From Bondarzewia mesenterica (lineage: Eukaryota > Basidiomycota > Agaricomycetes > Russulales > Bondarzewiaceae), in assembly GCA_004802705.1 (NCBI GenBank), contig SGPL01000528.1, positions 1 to 22,820 of the forward strand: a DNA stretch of 22,820 bases, given 5' to 3'. Every line of letters starts with the position of its first letter. Positions within the stretch are counted from its first letter, which is position 1. Shown here piece after piece: positions 10,060 through 19,584 of the stretch. Both the position numbers and the translations under genes were made by a program. The notes beneath the pieces were generated by a model. That model saw nothing but the letters and a program-made list of their open reading frames with translations, made no database searches and was not told where the DNA came from.

Positions 10060-11272
10060 TAGTAGTATCTGGTTTGGCCACAATAATAATAAAAAGTACA
10101 CTATTCATATTCTTACACTTATAAACTCTCAACTATTAAATCAAATATGTAAAATTATTGCTGTTCTCATTGCAGCAAAAGAAACACTTAGCTTTGCTTC
10201 TTCACATATTATCAGTGACTCTAAATATGTAATTGAAGGTCTCACTATTCACTTACCCCTCTGGGAAGATTGTGGATAGATTAGTATTGCTAACTATGAC
10301 TACTTTCAATCTGTAGCTTTCCATCTTCATAAAAGATCTGCTATCACTATCTTTCAATGGATAAAAGGCCATTTTAGCAATCCTAGAAATGAAAGTGTTG
10401 ATCATCTTGCCTCTTTAGGGGCTAAAAAACTAATCACTGATCAAATTAATCTCACTGTTGTAAATAACTTCCATCTTACAAGTGTAAAACTCACTTCTTT
10501 GTGTCAATCAATAGCATATAAAAGTATCTTAAAAAGACATCTTGTTTCTATATAAAGAGCTACACTTATCAACCTTGATATAATTCATTATGCCATTCAA
10601 CTTGCTTCAAAGTGTTTACCTACAGATAGCTCTATCTAGAAATCCATTCAACATCCAGATATTAGCTGCCCTATTACAGATTTTCTATAGAAGTCATTAC
10701 ATGAAGCGCATCAATGCAGCAGCTACTGGGATCATATACTAAATTTTAAAGTGTGTACTTTCTGCTCCATATATCATGTTAAAGAATCCCTAAAATATAT
10801 TTTAACTGAATGTACCACCCCTAGGCAACACATGATCTGATACCTATTCAAGCCTCTTTAGACACATAAATATAATACATATTCTTAAATCTCTCTAGGC
10901 ACTATCCTTGGATGTTCTCTCATATCTTTTCATGATATTAATGATCATCTTTTCTATGGAACAACTCGACTTTTTTAACATTCTCATTTCTGATTCTGCT
11001 TTCTTAATTTGAAAATTGAGAAATGAATGAGTCATCACACATAGAAATGATCCTAGCTATCTACTTACCCCTCAAATGATTTTTAACAAATGGTCTCATA
11101 TTATAAACTCTAGACTCACCCTTGACCATGCTTTAATATATAAAAAATTTAGTCATAAATCTTTACCTCCATCCTCTATCCTTCAAACTTGGTCCAATGT
11201 CCTTGATGATGAAGAAAATCTTCTTGATAATTAGCTCCATTGCCCTAAGGTTTTAGTAGATATGGGCTAACC

Positions 11273-12894
11273 ACTGCAGGATCCACCCTAATTATAGGGC
11301 CTGCAAGGGGTACCTGACATTAAATCTTTCTGAGGGTAATTGGTATCTTAGTATATGAAGGGGGACATAAGTCTCACACTACCTGCATCTTACAAGTGTG
11401 CATAATTGCATTTTTTTTCTTTGAATATACAGCAGGTGAAAATCCTGTAAATGGTGAGTTGACAGTGGCCAGACCTAGTTCATGTGCCTACTAACCATAT
11501 TACTCATCCAAAAAAAAAAAATCACAGTTTTTTTTTTAAAAATATGGCAGTTACTTCTGTCTGAGTTATTTTCTCTATTTTTCAAATCATTTTTTAATTC
11601 AGTTAATATAAGTTTAAACACATATAATTTACAAATGTTTTGATGAATTGTACTACATATCAAATACATGGCCCTCTGGACACCACCTGTTTTTAGTTCC
11701 ATAACACTTGATAGTGAGACACATATTGTGAACTGAACATTTAAGCACAGTGAGTGCAAGATCAACATATGATTAAATACAGCAATATGATAAAAATGAG
11801 ATAATAATATATACAGAATTTCATGACTGTAGAGTACGAATATGGCAACACAATTAATTAGAAAAGAATTCATAAATTAAAGTAATTGATACTACTGCAT
11901 GAGGAATTATAACCATGAGTTGTCTAAAGAAATGTGGACAATGTGGGCAATGTTTTAATGAATGGGTTTTATAGTATAAACTGCTAGCACTGATAAGGTA
12001 AATAGACTCACCAGAAATAGCTGTGCACCCTCTACACTCAAGTTCACTCCAAGTTCATGTAAGCATATAGCAAGGGAAATTATCCCTGTAAGAACATCTT
12101 AGGTCGAAATAAATGACCATGCATCTTTTGTCAAAGAAAGATCCTTCTGTATGAGGACAATAGGTGGCATTATCAGTTACGACATAGGAATGTTCTTCAT
12201 TTCTGGCAAACCCTTGCATGATGAATCTCCTATCTTTGTACTTCGCCATGTAACATAGTTGCTTCTCCATATGATAATGAGAAGGGTGGCGGCATTCCTT
12301 GCCTTGCAACATCAATGTTAGGTAAGGTATGCATATTTTATCAAATCATATTTAAGTACAACAAACTCCAACACAGCACCCCTTTCTTAGGTTACCATAC
12401 AAGAAGATGGTCCAAAAAGCATGATTTCAACAAGATCTATCACATTCCTATGGTTAGAGTGAAATGAAACCTGTACCTATTTCATAGGAATAGGAATTCA
12501 GAAAAATATGATATTTTTTAATCAGCTTAATTGCCTTATTTAGTCTTAGCTAAAAATTCTGAGCTAGGCCTGGCACATCTCAGCCTGGGAAAATATTATA
12601 ACTTATGCCAAGTATGAATATAAGCAAGATATAAACTGATTTTCAAAAAAAATCAGTAAATAGATCTATATTTGTAAAGAGAGTTTTGAGAAATATTATA
12701 TAATATAGTTAAGTCATAATTAAGGAAATTTGAAGTATGATAGAGTGCAAATATTGCCTCCCACTACGGCTTTTTAGCAAATCTGTGGAGCCTCACTAAT
12801 CATCTAAAAAGGAAATTGTGCAGGTTATGGTTATAGTCCTGACTCGATCGCTTATTCATTTTGGCTTACTATACACGCGCTTCTCAGTAGGCAT
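11273..12894. other. AT-rich spacer between LINE and second LTR
   Basis: The first ~100 bp after the LINE stop probably form its 3' untranslated tail. Beyond 11500 come A and T runs with no repeat ends I can pair. A 132-codon minus-strand ORF (11475-11873) is rich in Ile, Leu, Phe and Asn and looks like chance in AT-rich DNA. The only frame of note is the Cys-rich one at 11854-12315. A small inverted repeat (ACTGATTTTC/GAAAATCAGT-like) lies near 12635-12655. No RNA gene is seen. Confidence 0.5.
11854..12315 (-). CDS. Possible small Cys-rich protein frame (one internal stop)
   Basis: From the ATG at 12313-12315 the minus strand is open for 86 codons to TGA 12055-12057. The same phase then stays open for another 66 codons to TAA 11854-11856. 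The first part and the bases just past the TGA contain eight Cys (GKEC, QLCY, TYCP, KRCM, LRCS, FPCY, ECRGC), and CPHC lies further on. A GTGAGT after CTATTTCTG (about 11999-12011) would serve as a splice donor. No signal peptide is visible at this start, so an upstream exon would be needed. No family is recognised. It could be an effector-like secreted protein, a transposon remnant or chance. Confidence 0.25.
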
Positions 12895-13984
12895 TGATGA
12901 GCACCCCTGCTCCCTAGCCTTGGAGACTACTATTTTTGCCCCTTCATTTCAGATCCCAAGCCTCCATCATTCCTNATCCTTCTGTGATATCTTGTGATCT
13001 CTACTGACCTGTTGCAATCTCTTGTGATCACTTCTCAGCTTGACTGCTTTGACCTCCGATCACGAGACCATGCTTCATCAATGCTCTAGACCTTCTCCAT
13101 GTGTTGGATGCTCACGATCTATGATGCTAAACAGCACTCAAGCTCAGCCATTCAGATCGACGGTTTTAGTATCATCGGCTGACCATCTACGATATCACCT
13201 GCATCTCATTCTGATTCGACATCGTTCAGAGCACATGCTCCTCTGTTCTATCATTTTATCACATGTTATTTCCAGGAGACTTCATAGGGTGCCTATCAGG
13301 TTCGACAAATTACCTTTTANCTTTTGATCTNACATGCTTTTGCTTCCCTTNGAACTGATGCTNGATTACNNGTCNCTGAANCATTCCTGTTCNTNTTTTT
13401 NATTNNATTCTTCCTGCTCTNACTTCNCNCTTNTTCACTCANTTTCTACCTTCATCNTACAATGTTCACTATATCTTTCAGTCTCNCTTCTCCACTCTCN
13501 GCTCAGTATATAAGCTANNATACNTCTNTGCAAAAATANNAGATNAGTCTNCAGACTTCAGACCTCATTTCACCTGTGCAAACTGTGACTGTGACTATGA
13601 CCTGTGACCTTTGACTTTGACTTTGACTTTGCTACAATTTATTGCGACCTTTGACATTGCTGTAATTTATTACTATCTTGGAGACTTCATCTTATTGACA
13701 TCACTCATCAATCTCTATCACCATGTTTTGTCTCTATATCCTAGTCATCTTTCCATTCTATAATATCTCGAACCTTTGACCATAAATATTACACCGACTT
13801 CATACCTTTATCAAAATATCGCTCTAATATCGCACCTGATCACATGCTCTTATTCATTTTTATATCCATCCACTCATACACCTATATCTTTGCAGCAAAC
13901 ATCTATTCGACTCACCCTCTTGTATATCACCTGTGGTGTCTTTTGGAGTGTTGTTTCTCCCCTAGAGGCATCATGAGTGTATCA
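12895..13984 (+). repeat. LTR copy 2 (1,090 bp, TG...CA): 5' LTR of a Ty3/gypsy element
   Basis: It is homologous end to end with 5055-6134, starting TGATGAGCACC and ending GTGTATCA. Differences are mostly transitions that make this copy more AT-rich (for example GCATATCGCC against GTATATCACC near the end). A primer-binding-like site and gag follow at once, so this is a 5' LTR. Thirty ambiguous bases (N) lie in this copy, one at 12975 and 29 between 13320 and 13551. The TATA box is at 13507-13513. Short ORFs inside contain the ambiguous positions and are not real. Confidence 0.85.
13507..13513 (+). promoter_or_regulatory. LTR core promoter TATA box (copy 2)
   Basis: TATATAA is preserved at the same place as in copy 1 and flanked by CTCAG and GCTA in both. 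It lies 824 bp upstream of the gag ATG at 14337, inside the LTR as expected for a retrotransposon promoter. Confidence 0.6.
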
Positions 13985-13987
13985 TTT

Positions 13988-14006
13988 TAGAGCCCACTAT
14001 GAGGGG
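13988..14006 (+). promoter_or_regulatory. Putative primer-binding site of the gypsy element
   Basis: Three bases after the LTR end the sequence is TAGAGCCCACTATGAGGGG. Primer-binding sites start TGG, matching the CCA end of a tRNA; here the second base may have changed from G to A. Place and GC-rich content fit, but the primer tRNA is not identified. Confidence 0.4.
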
Positions 14007-14336
14007 TGAGTTTTCAAGATAGTTATTGAAGGCCAACACTATTTATCTCGACTTATCGCTGCTTGTGATCTTCAATAAGAATTTATTACTGTTTTTTAAA
14101 ACCCTCAGAATCTCACTGACACTTCGCTCTTCTCAGATGATGACATCATACTGGGACATCTCTCTCATCACTACAATATCGCATCACCATTGCTATCTCT
14201 ATCTTTACAATCTACCGATACTTCTTACTATATAACTCTGCCTATTTCACTACCTCTGATATTACCGCTAGATTCTAATCAATCCTCCTTTGATTTATCG
14301 CCCTGACTCCATTACACATCGCTTCTCAGCAATTTT

Positions 14337-16788
14337 ATGTCACAGTCCTCTGCCACACTCTCACAAGTCTTTATTTGCTCCACTATAACTCCTTTCATGC
14401 CTGTGCACAGTGATTGCACTGCACTTAGCTTTGACATCAAATAACCTTATAAACTCTGTCACTACTTCACTGACCTTGAATTTCACTTCAGTTGATCTGA
14501 GGTTATGGATGATGATGAAAAGAAAACCCATGCTTGCTGATTTCTCGATGTCAACATGTGCAAACTTTGGAAGTCTCTAGCTGAATATATAGATCTAGAG
14601 AAGACTTACAATGCCTTCAAGGCAGCAATCTACAAGCTGTACCTTAGAGCTAAAGAAGATAAGAAATAGTTCATCGCAGATATGGACAAGCTCATAGGTG
14701 AATGCTTTCGCATCAGTATTCTCTCTATTGGTGACCTAGGCGAATACCATCATCAGTTCCTCAACATCACCACATTCTTTATCGCAAAAGGTTGCCTCTG
14801 TTCCTGAACAAAGTCACGCCTTCACTTGAGACTTCTACGCCAAACTATGACATCTGCAAAAACCTCATTTGTAAATAAAATATTATAAGATGTAATAACA
14901 ATCAATAAGTGATTCTCTGTTTTAACTTATCTCTCCTTTTCAATGGTAGTCTAATAAGCAGCAAATAAGCATCAAATAAGTATACAATAAATTATTGTCA
15001 AATAAGCCTGATTTATTATTAATGTAAGAGTAAAATTAATTCTCATTTTTAACTTCACTTATCCTTTGTTATCTTTTAATTTCGACTTTTTACCCTTTTT
15101 TGCCATTTATCATATTTAAATCTAAGGCCTCTTGCATTTCACTTCTTCAAGATATTACCTCATTATTCTTAACCACTACACCACTTCAGCTTGTAATTAT
15201 TATCACACATAACCTTATATATAGACCTCAACTTGACTTATAACAAAATTTCATAACTGCCTGACATTATTGGCTATTATCATTTTTCATGCATCAACCC
15301 TATACATAATATACATCATCAAAAAGGTTTCGATAAGAAGAGCTAAAATCTGAAGATTTTTGATTGATAATTACTTTGACTTAGTCAATAAATGCAAAAC
15401 TTCATAATGACTACACTGATCAATATTAACCATACAATATGCTTTGGTCAGTTATATTTATGCTCAATTATAATTAGGGTATTAATATTGTGAGTTAGTG
15501 ATAATTGTTAAGCTCAGCTACTATATTTTAAAGCTCTAACACTTGCTAATTCAGTTAATAGCTTACTTACATGTCAAAAATTAGCTCAAAAACTGTATTT
15601 AAGACTGCTCAAAATTTAATTATAAATAACTTTATTGCTTAAAAATGAAGTTTAAACTGAATTAGATAGAGAAATTATATTTTACTTTAAAACTATTATT
15701 TCATCATTCATTGATTATATTATAAAAGTAATTTGCTTTTAATTAGATATGAATAAGCATTAAATTAGATATAAATTAGTGTCAAATTAGAATACAAGAA
15801 AAAAACTAAAATAAAATGAATAAGTATGAATAACATCTTATTCACAAGTGAGGTTTTTGTAGGTGAGGTGTGCATTTCACAACGCCTATAGCTCAAGTCT
15901 TCTGATCATTTCTTGGATGATCTGTATGATGTTTAAGAAGTCCATGATGCTGCGTGATTTGTGCTTCATGGCACCACTTCAATAGTTCAATTGACTGATA
16001 TTTTCTCATTACTATCAATTGCACCCATCACCCAAGCCACCAACATCAAAAAGGAAGACCTCGCGACTATATTCGAATGTATTACAGAGACCTTCGTCAA
16101 GGCCCTTAATGGTCAATAAGCTACCGCACCCCCTTGTCCCCCTCTGAACCCTAAAACCACTGGTCATTATACCTTCTACAGCAATGCTGGACATTATATG
16201 TGAGAATGCCCTGAGGTCAAAGACTATATTCATTAGGGCAATTGCAGGTGCAATCCTAAAGGCAAGATCATCCTATCATCTGGAGCATTCATTTTGTGAA
16301 GTATTTCTAGGCTCTAGCTGAAGGAGCACATCAATGGATGATATTACTACAATCTAGGACAGATTGCTCGAGGCCAGCTTCTTCTCAATGTCTTGCTAAA
16401 CATCTACTATGATCACTCTACACCCACTCCTGCTGATCTATCAGGCACTGCAATCACCACGATGTTATATCTCAAAATTATTTGAAACCTATTACAATAG
16501 CATGATGCTCATAACAAAAAAAAGTCCGATTAGAGCAGATCTTGAGCAAGGAGCCATGATCATGAGTTAATCAAAAAGGGTTCTGAACAGGTAATTCTAA
16601 GGTGGTAACAAGAAAGACAGCAATCAAGAAAGAAGATTGGAAGGAAGCAAATAGCTAGATGCAGTGATTATCTAGCACTAGAGGAATTGAGACAAGAAAG
16701 GCAAGGCACAAGGAACAAAATGATAAAAAAAAATCAGGAGAACAAGAGAGGAGATGCGCACAAGCATGGTGGCATAAAAGCTAGGTAA
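14337..16788 (+). pseudogene. Ty3/gypsy gag (capsid and zinc knuckle), split by a TIR element and full of stops
   Basis: From the ATG at 14337 the frame reads YFTDLEFHF, an internal segment around LWKSLAEY and AAIYKLYLRAKEDKK, then ADMDKLIGECFRISILSIGD and LGEYHHQFLNITTFFIAKG, the capsid region of a gag type common in Agaricomycetes. A two-base deletion near 14798 shifts the phase to VPEQS...FYAKL. The 14857-15859 element then interrupts it, and removing that with one TA restores the frame (ISQRL ... SSDHFLDDLYDV ... FVLHGT). A zinc knuckle follows near 16162-16212 (YTFYSNAGHYM*EC), in which the first two Cys have become Tyr. A basic tail ends at TAA 16786-16788. I count about 18 premature stops, essentially all one transition from CAG, CAA, CGA or TGG. 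Without the insert gag is about 480 codons. No protease or RT follows. Confidence 0.85.
14857..15859. mobile_element. 1,003-bp TIR element inserted in gypsy gag, probable TA target
   Basis: The left end CAAAAACCTCATTTGTAAAT and the inverse of the right end CAAAAACCTCACTTGTGAAT match at 18 of 20 bases, and the match continues for a few more. The flanks are TG on the left (14855-14856) and TA on the right (15860-15861). Net insertion of 1,005 bp (1,003 plus a 2-bp duplication) restores the gag frame, which supports a TA target with one copy mutated. Inside, an 11-bp motif like AAATAAGCATC is repeated three to four times near 14951-15006 and reappears in the same orientation near 15751 and 15817. 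No ORF of note exists, so it is non-autonomous. The superfamily is not certain. Confidence 0.75.
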
Positions 16789-17394
16789 GTGAGGCATTTT
16801 TTGTCCTCATCCTCCCCATGTCTATTACTCACCCCACTCCTCTAATGCCTTAATCATTCCTACCTCTGTCTGAACCAACTCCCTCTGTCCTCTTTGTTGC
16901 TTAGTCTGCTACCCCTATCCTGTGATCTCTGCCTCCATCTTCTCAATTTTTTGTAGAATCTTTGCTCATGGTTCGTCCTTTCAGTCCTTCTTCCTCCTCA
17001 AATTCTTTAGCCTAGCTGAACCACCAAATCCTCCCCTTTTGGCTCATATATGACTGCCCATTCATCATCTTCCTTAATTCAACTCTAGTCATTGAATCTT
17101 ATCTACGTGCATCTCATCTATTCACTTTTTCAGTTCGAAATCTACTCCTCCACAATGAATAATTTAGTCTCTTCTTTATGTACAATGAACATGGCCTCAG
17201 TTTGCTCTGGGTGTCAGCCATGAACCTCACCTCACCCATCTAGCCTGCACGGTGTCGCGTGCAGAAGCAGTGGGAAGGCTACACGTGGATGGGAAAAACA
17301 ACCCAAAGGTGCCAAGTGAGTGCTTCAGTGCCTAGACTTAACTCAAGTTTTCCTTCTTTCTCGGAGAAGCCTAGTTGTTCATTTTGAGGGAGGT
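16789..17394. other. Unassigned stretch between gag and an LTR-like block
   Basis: The first part is pyrimidine-rich (many TCCTC and CCTCT runs); in the gag phase it encodes Ser/Leu-rich sequence with stops. No protease, RT or integrase motif can be read in any phase, so the pol of the gypsy element was lost or never present here. The last bases before 17395 are TTTTGAGGGAGG, which looks like a polypurine tract and would mark the 3' end of another LTR element. The CpG-containing stretch near 17240-17290 is unlike its surroundings. Confidence 0.4.
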
Positions 17395-18590
17395 TGTTAT
17401 GTTTATTCTGTTGATCTTGTATTGAACAAGAATATGAGGTGAGCGGGTGTTGTGTATCTGTAAAAGGTCTTGTTTGTACAAGATCTCAAAGCAGATTAGT
17501 AATTGGAGTCTAGTTCACGACCACCGACTTGACTGAAATAAGTCTCGTTGAATGACCGAGAATTAGACAAATGCTGAAGATAAAATGAACATGCAATAAA
17601 ATGTCTTAAGTCAACTTGTCACAGTTCACAGTTGAACCTAATACCAAAGAAGACTTGGACTTGGACTTGCTGATAAAATCTTGGAAGGATTCCTGAAACT
17701 TAGCAATCAGTACTAAATTTCAAGAGAGAAATACTTATGCACAATCAGACTAGCAACAGTTCCTCCTATCTTAGGACTGGAACTTGCTTCTGATTGAACC
17801 TGGATTGGACTTGGATAGAGATGAAGATGCACTAGTACTTTGTTACAAGACTTTTCTTATTCAAAGCTTACTAGCTTGAGGATGATTGAGATGTCAACAA
17901 GATAAGGCTGGACTTCTGAGCATAAGATTTAGGCTGTGATTGGTGATTGAGACAATGGTTAGCAGTACAACTTTGCTAGTACACACAATACTAGCTGTAC
18001 TAATTTACTATCTTAGAAGTGTAAGTAAACTTAAAGCTACAAGGCTTCAGTCACTAGGAACAACTTCAAGGATAATGATTAGTAGGTCAGTTGGAAGCTG
18101 ATTACCAGAGTACAGAAAGTGGATGAGTGGTTGGAATAAATAATTCCTAAGTTAATTCAATGTCCTAAACCTGCTCCATCCCTCCTCCTTTTATACCTTT
18201 CTGACAAGGCTGTGCAAAAGTTCCAGGAGAAGCCTAGAAAGTTCTAGTTAAAGCTAGAAAAGGCTGGGTAAAAACCAGAATATTCCAGCTGAGGGATCAG
18301 AATATTCTTAGCCAGAGCTAGAAAATTCCAGCTGATTCCAGGGATGAAGTCTTGAATGTTCCAAGGAATGATAAAGGCTGTGCAATTATTGGGCTAGCCT
18401 GAACTAGTCCTGATCTCCATGCTAGGCTGGGCAAGGCTGGGTGTGAAATCTGGAAATATGCAACAGGTCTATGCAGGGAGGCTGGGTTAACTCCAGGCCA
18501 TGCATGCACTGCCTCAAAGGAATGCAAGGCTGTACAGTCTCTGGGTCTATAGGACAGGTCTATGGTCCTTGTCAGAGTCATAGTTTTGTC
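17395..18590 (+). mobile_element. LTR-like block (about 1.2 kb) next to the truncated aminopeptidase paralog
   Basis: It starts TGTTATGTTTATTCTGTTG directly after a polypurine-like run (GAGGGAGG), as a 3' LTR would. It contains GGACTTGGACTTGCTG repeats near 17654, a TTTTATAC promoter-like site at 18190 after a CCTCCTCC run, and a cluster of GAAnnTTC palindromes. The right end is not resolved; it must lie before 18619, where coding sequence starts. A second copy is not in the window, so the LTR call rests on the ends and layout. The Ty1/copia or Ty3 class is undecided. Confidence 0.5.
18237..18361. promoter_or_regulatory. Cluster of five GAAnnTTC palindromes (heat-shock-element-like)
   Basis: GAAnnTTC occurs at 18237-18244, 18278-18285, 18300-18307, 18321-18328 and 18354-18361, five times in 125 bp. 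Inverted GAA units are the binding pattern of heat shock factor. The copies sit in related contexts (CTAGAAA, CCAGAATATTCCAG), so they may come from local duplication in the LTR-like block. They lie downstream of the TTTTATAC site at 18190 rather than upstream, which weakens a simple promoter reading. Confidence 0.35.
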
Positions 18591-18618
18591 CATGCCGTGC
18601 ACTTTTATTCTTCTTCAG

Positions 18619-19285
18619 GAGAGCGATGGGCGCGACTGATGACCCTGAACTTCAGCAAGAAACGATGAACTTTATCATGACGAAGGCGCGGAACCAAGAC
18701 GTCATGTATTTCTTCGCAGGCCTCGCCGCAAACCCCACTGCTCGCAGGCAGCTCATCAAATTTTTCGAGGACAGCTACGATGCGGTAGGTCTTGACACGC
18801 GTTTCGTGATTTGCTGAACCTTGACAATGACGTCGATGCGTAGCTGTACAAACGCTTTGAGGGCAACTTCACCCTTAGATATCTCGTCAAGGTTCGTTTT
18901 CACCCGGGGTTACACTATCTTGGCTGGCGCTGTTTTAGTTTTGCTGATTGTTCGCTGATTGTGTAGAGTGTGTACTCTCCCCTTTCAACGGAGAAAGACC
19001 GCGAAGCCGCAGCGGCGTTCTTTGAGGTACTTGGATCACGCTCGCCAGAAATCCGTGTTGACTAAGGAAGTTTGACTGCAGGGCAAGGACATCAGCAAGT
19101 ACAATCAGGCTCTCGCCCAGGCGCTGGATGGCATCAAGGCCAAAGCAGTATGGATTGAGGTGTGTGACGTTCTGGCATCTTCCCTTAAAATGATTTGTAC
19201 ATAACGGTAAACTGATCATCCACAACGTTCCTCCGTCGATATCGCGGAGTGGTTGGATAAGTGGGAGAAAGGCGCGAAGCTGTAA
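18619..19285 (+). pseudogene. Truncated paralog of the M1 aminopeptidase: last five exons only
   Basis: Five exons read 18619-18784, 18844-18891, 18967-19026, 19082-19159 and 19226-19285 (TAA). They encode 136 residues matching the C-terminus of the gene at 19585-22777 (MGAT...DP...ETM.FIMTKAR, LYKRFEGNFTL, FFE, GKDISKYNQALAQALD, SS.DIAEWLD). The first four exons have the same lengths as their counterparts (166, 48, 60 and 78 nt); by hand count 90 of 117 residues are identical, while introns differ. This is an old duplicate, not an assembly echo. No exon has a stop. Upstream of the first acceptor (CTTCTTCAG) the catalytic two thirds are missing and LTR-like DNA begins. The last intron ends CACAA instead of CACAG, so its acceptor is lost. 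It cannot encode a peptidase; whether it is transcribed from the LTR-like block is unknown. Confidence 0.9.
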
Positions 19286-19584
19286 CAACGGCTTCGGAGG
19301 ATTTGAATGAGGAAGAAAGAAGCCGATGTTGTAATCTGTACAAATCATAATTCACAGCCAATTTTAAAGCGAATCGACATGAGGTGGACCCGCTCGGAGC
19401 TGAAATGGTCGACCGGTTGAGAGCTGAATTTGGATCAGGGCTAGGTGGGGATGGTCGACTAATGGACGCCGACCAGTTTTATGCACGAATATGACTGGCT
19501 GCCTTAGACTCGGTTCAGATAGAAAGTGAACTGAATTGCGTGGTTGTTAGTATACAATTGAGAAAAATGATCACACAGGCTGGG
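19286..19584. other. Intergenic spacer between tail-to-tail aminopeptidase copies
   Basis: These 299 bp carry the 3' ends of both convergent genes. CpG is frequent, as in the host gene. The motif TGGTCGAC occurs twice (about 19407 and 19451), once within the palindrome GGTCGACC. No polyadenylation signal is unambiguous and no ORF is convincing. Confidence 0.5.

Larger units (their letters stand above)
6270..11272 (+). mobile_element. 5'-truncated non-LTR retrotransposon (LINE, Tad1-like), decayed and split by nested elements
   Basis: One reading frame is traceable from about 6290 to TAA at 11270, with many stops and at least one frameshift. It encodes a reverse transcriptase: KATGINGIPYEFWK, then YKKKDRRDIANYRP (6676-6718, frameshift right after), motif A LDQEKAYDK (Asp 6917-6919), motif B RGVHQGCP (from 7083) and motif C FADD (7220-7231). 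An RNase H domain follows: YTDG (Asp 8560-8562), DSKYVIEG (Asp 10217-10219) and KGHFSNPRNESVDHLA (from about 10366). A CTFC...C zinc-binding tail lies near 10750. The endonuclease domain usual at the N-terminus is absent, so the copy is 5' truncated. The RNase H domain is interrupted at 8606-10059. RT plus RNase H copies element RNA into the chromosome. The clade is my inference from the RT/RNase H layout in a fungus. Confidence 0.88.

Noticed and set aside
11475..11873. 132-codon minus-strand ORF
   Set aside because: AT-rich composition with poly-Lys/Phe runs at A and T tracts; no recognisable domain.
13040..13976. ORFs with unknown residues in LTR copy 2
   Set aside because: They cross the run of ambiguous bases and lie wholly inside a non-coding LTR.
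5055..13984. The two direct LTR copies as the two ends of one complete 8.9-kb element
   Set aside because: Gag and the primer-binding-like site follow the second copy, not the first, and the DNA between them is a LINE nest plus spacer with no gag-pol. The copies belong to different insertions or to a rearranged pair.
17395..18590. Confident assignment of the block to Ty1/copia
   Set aside because: The start and polypurine-like run fit an LTR, but no pol motif can be read upstream and the right end is not visible, so the class is left open.
18318..18602. 94-codon minus-strand ORF
   Set aside because: It lies in the LTR-like block across the GAAnnTTC cluster; the translation is repeat-like and matches nothing I know.
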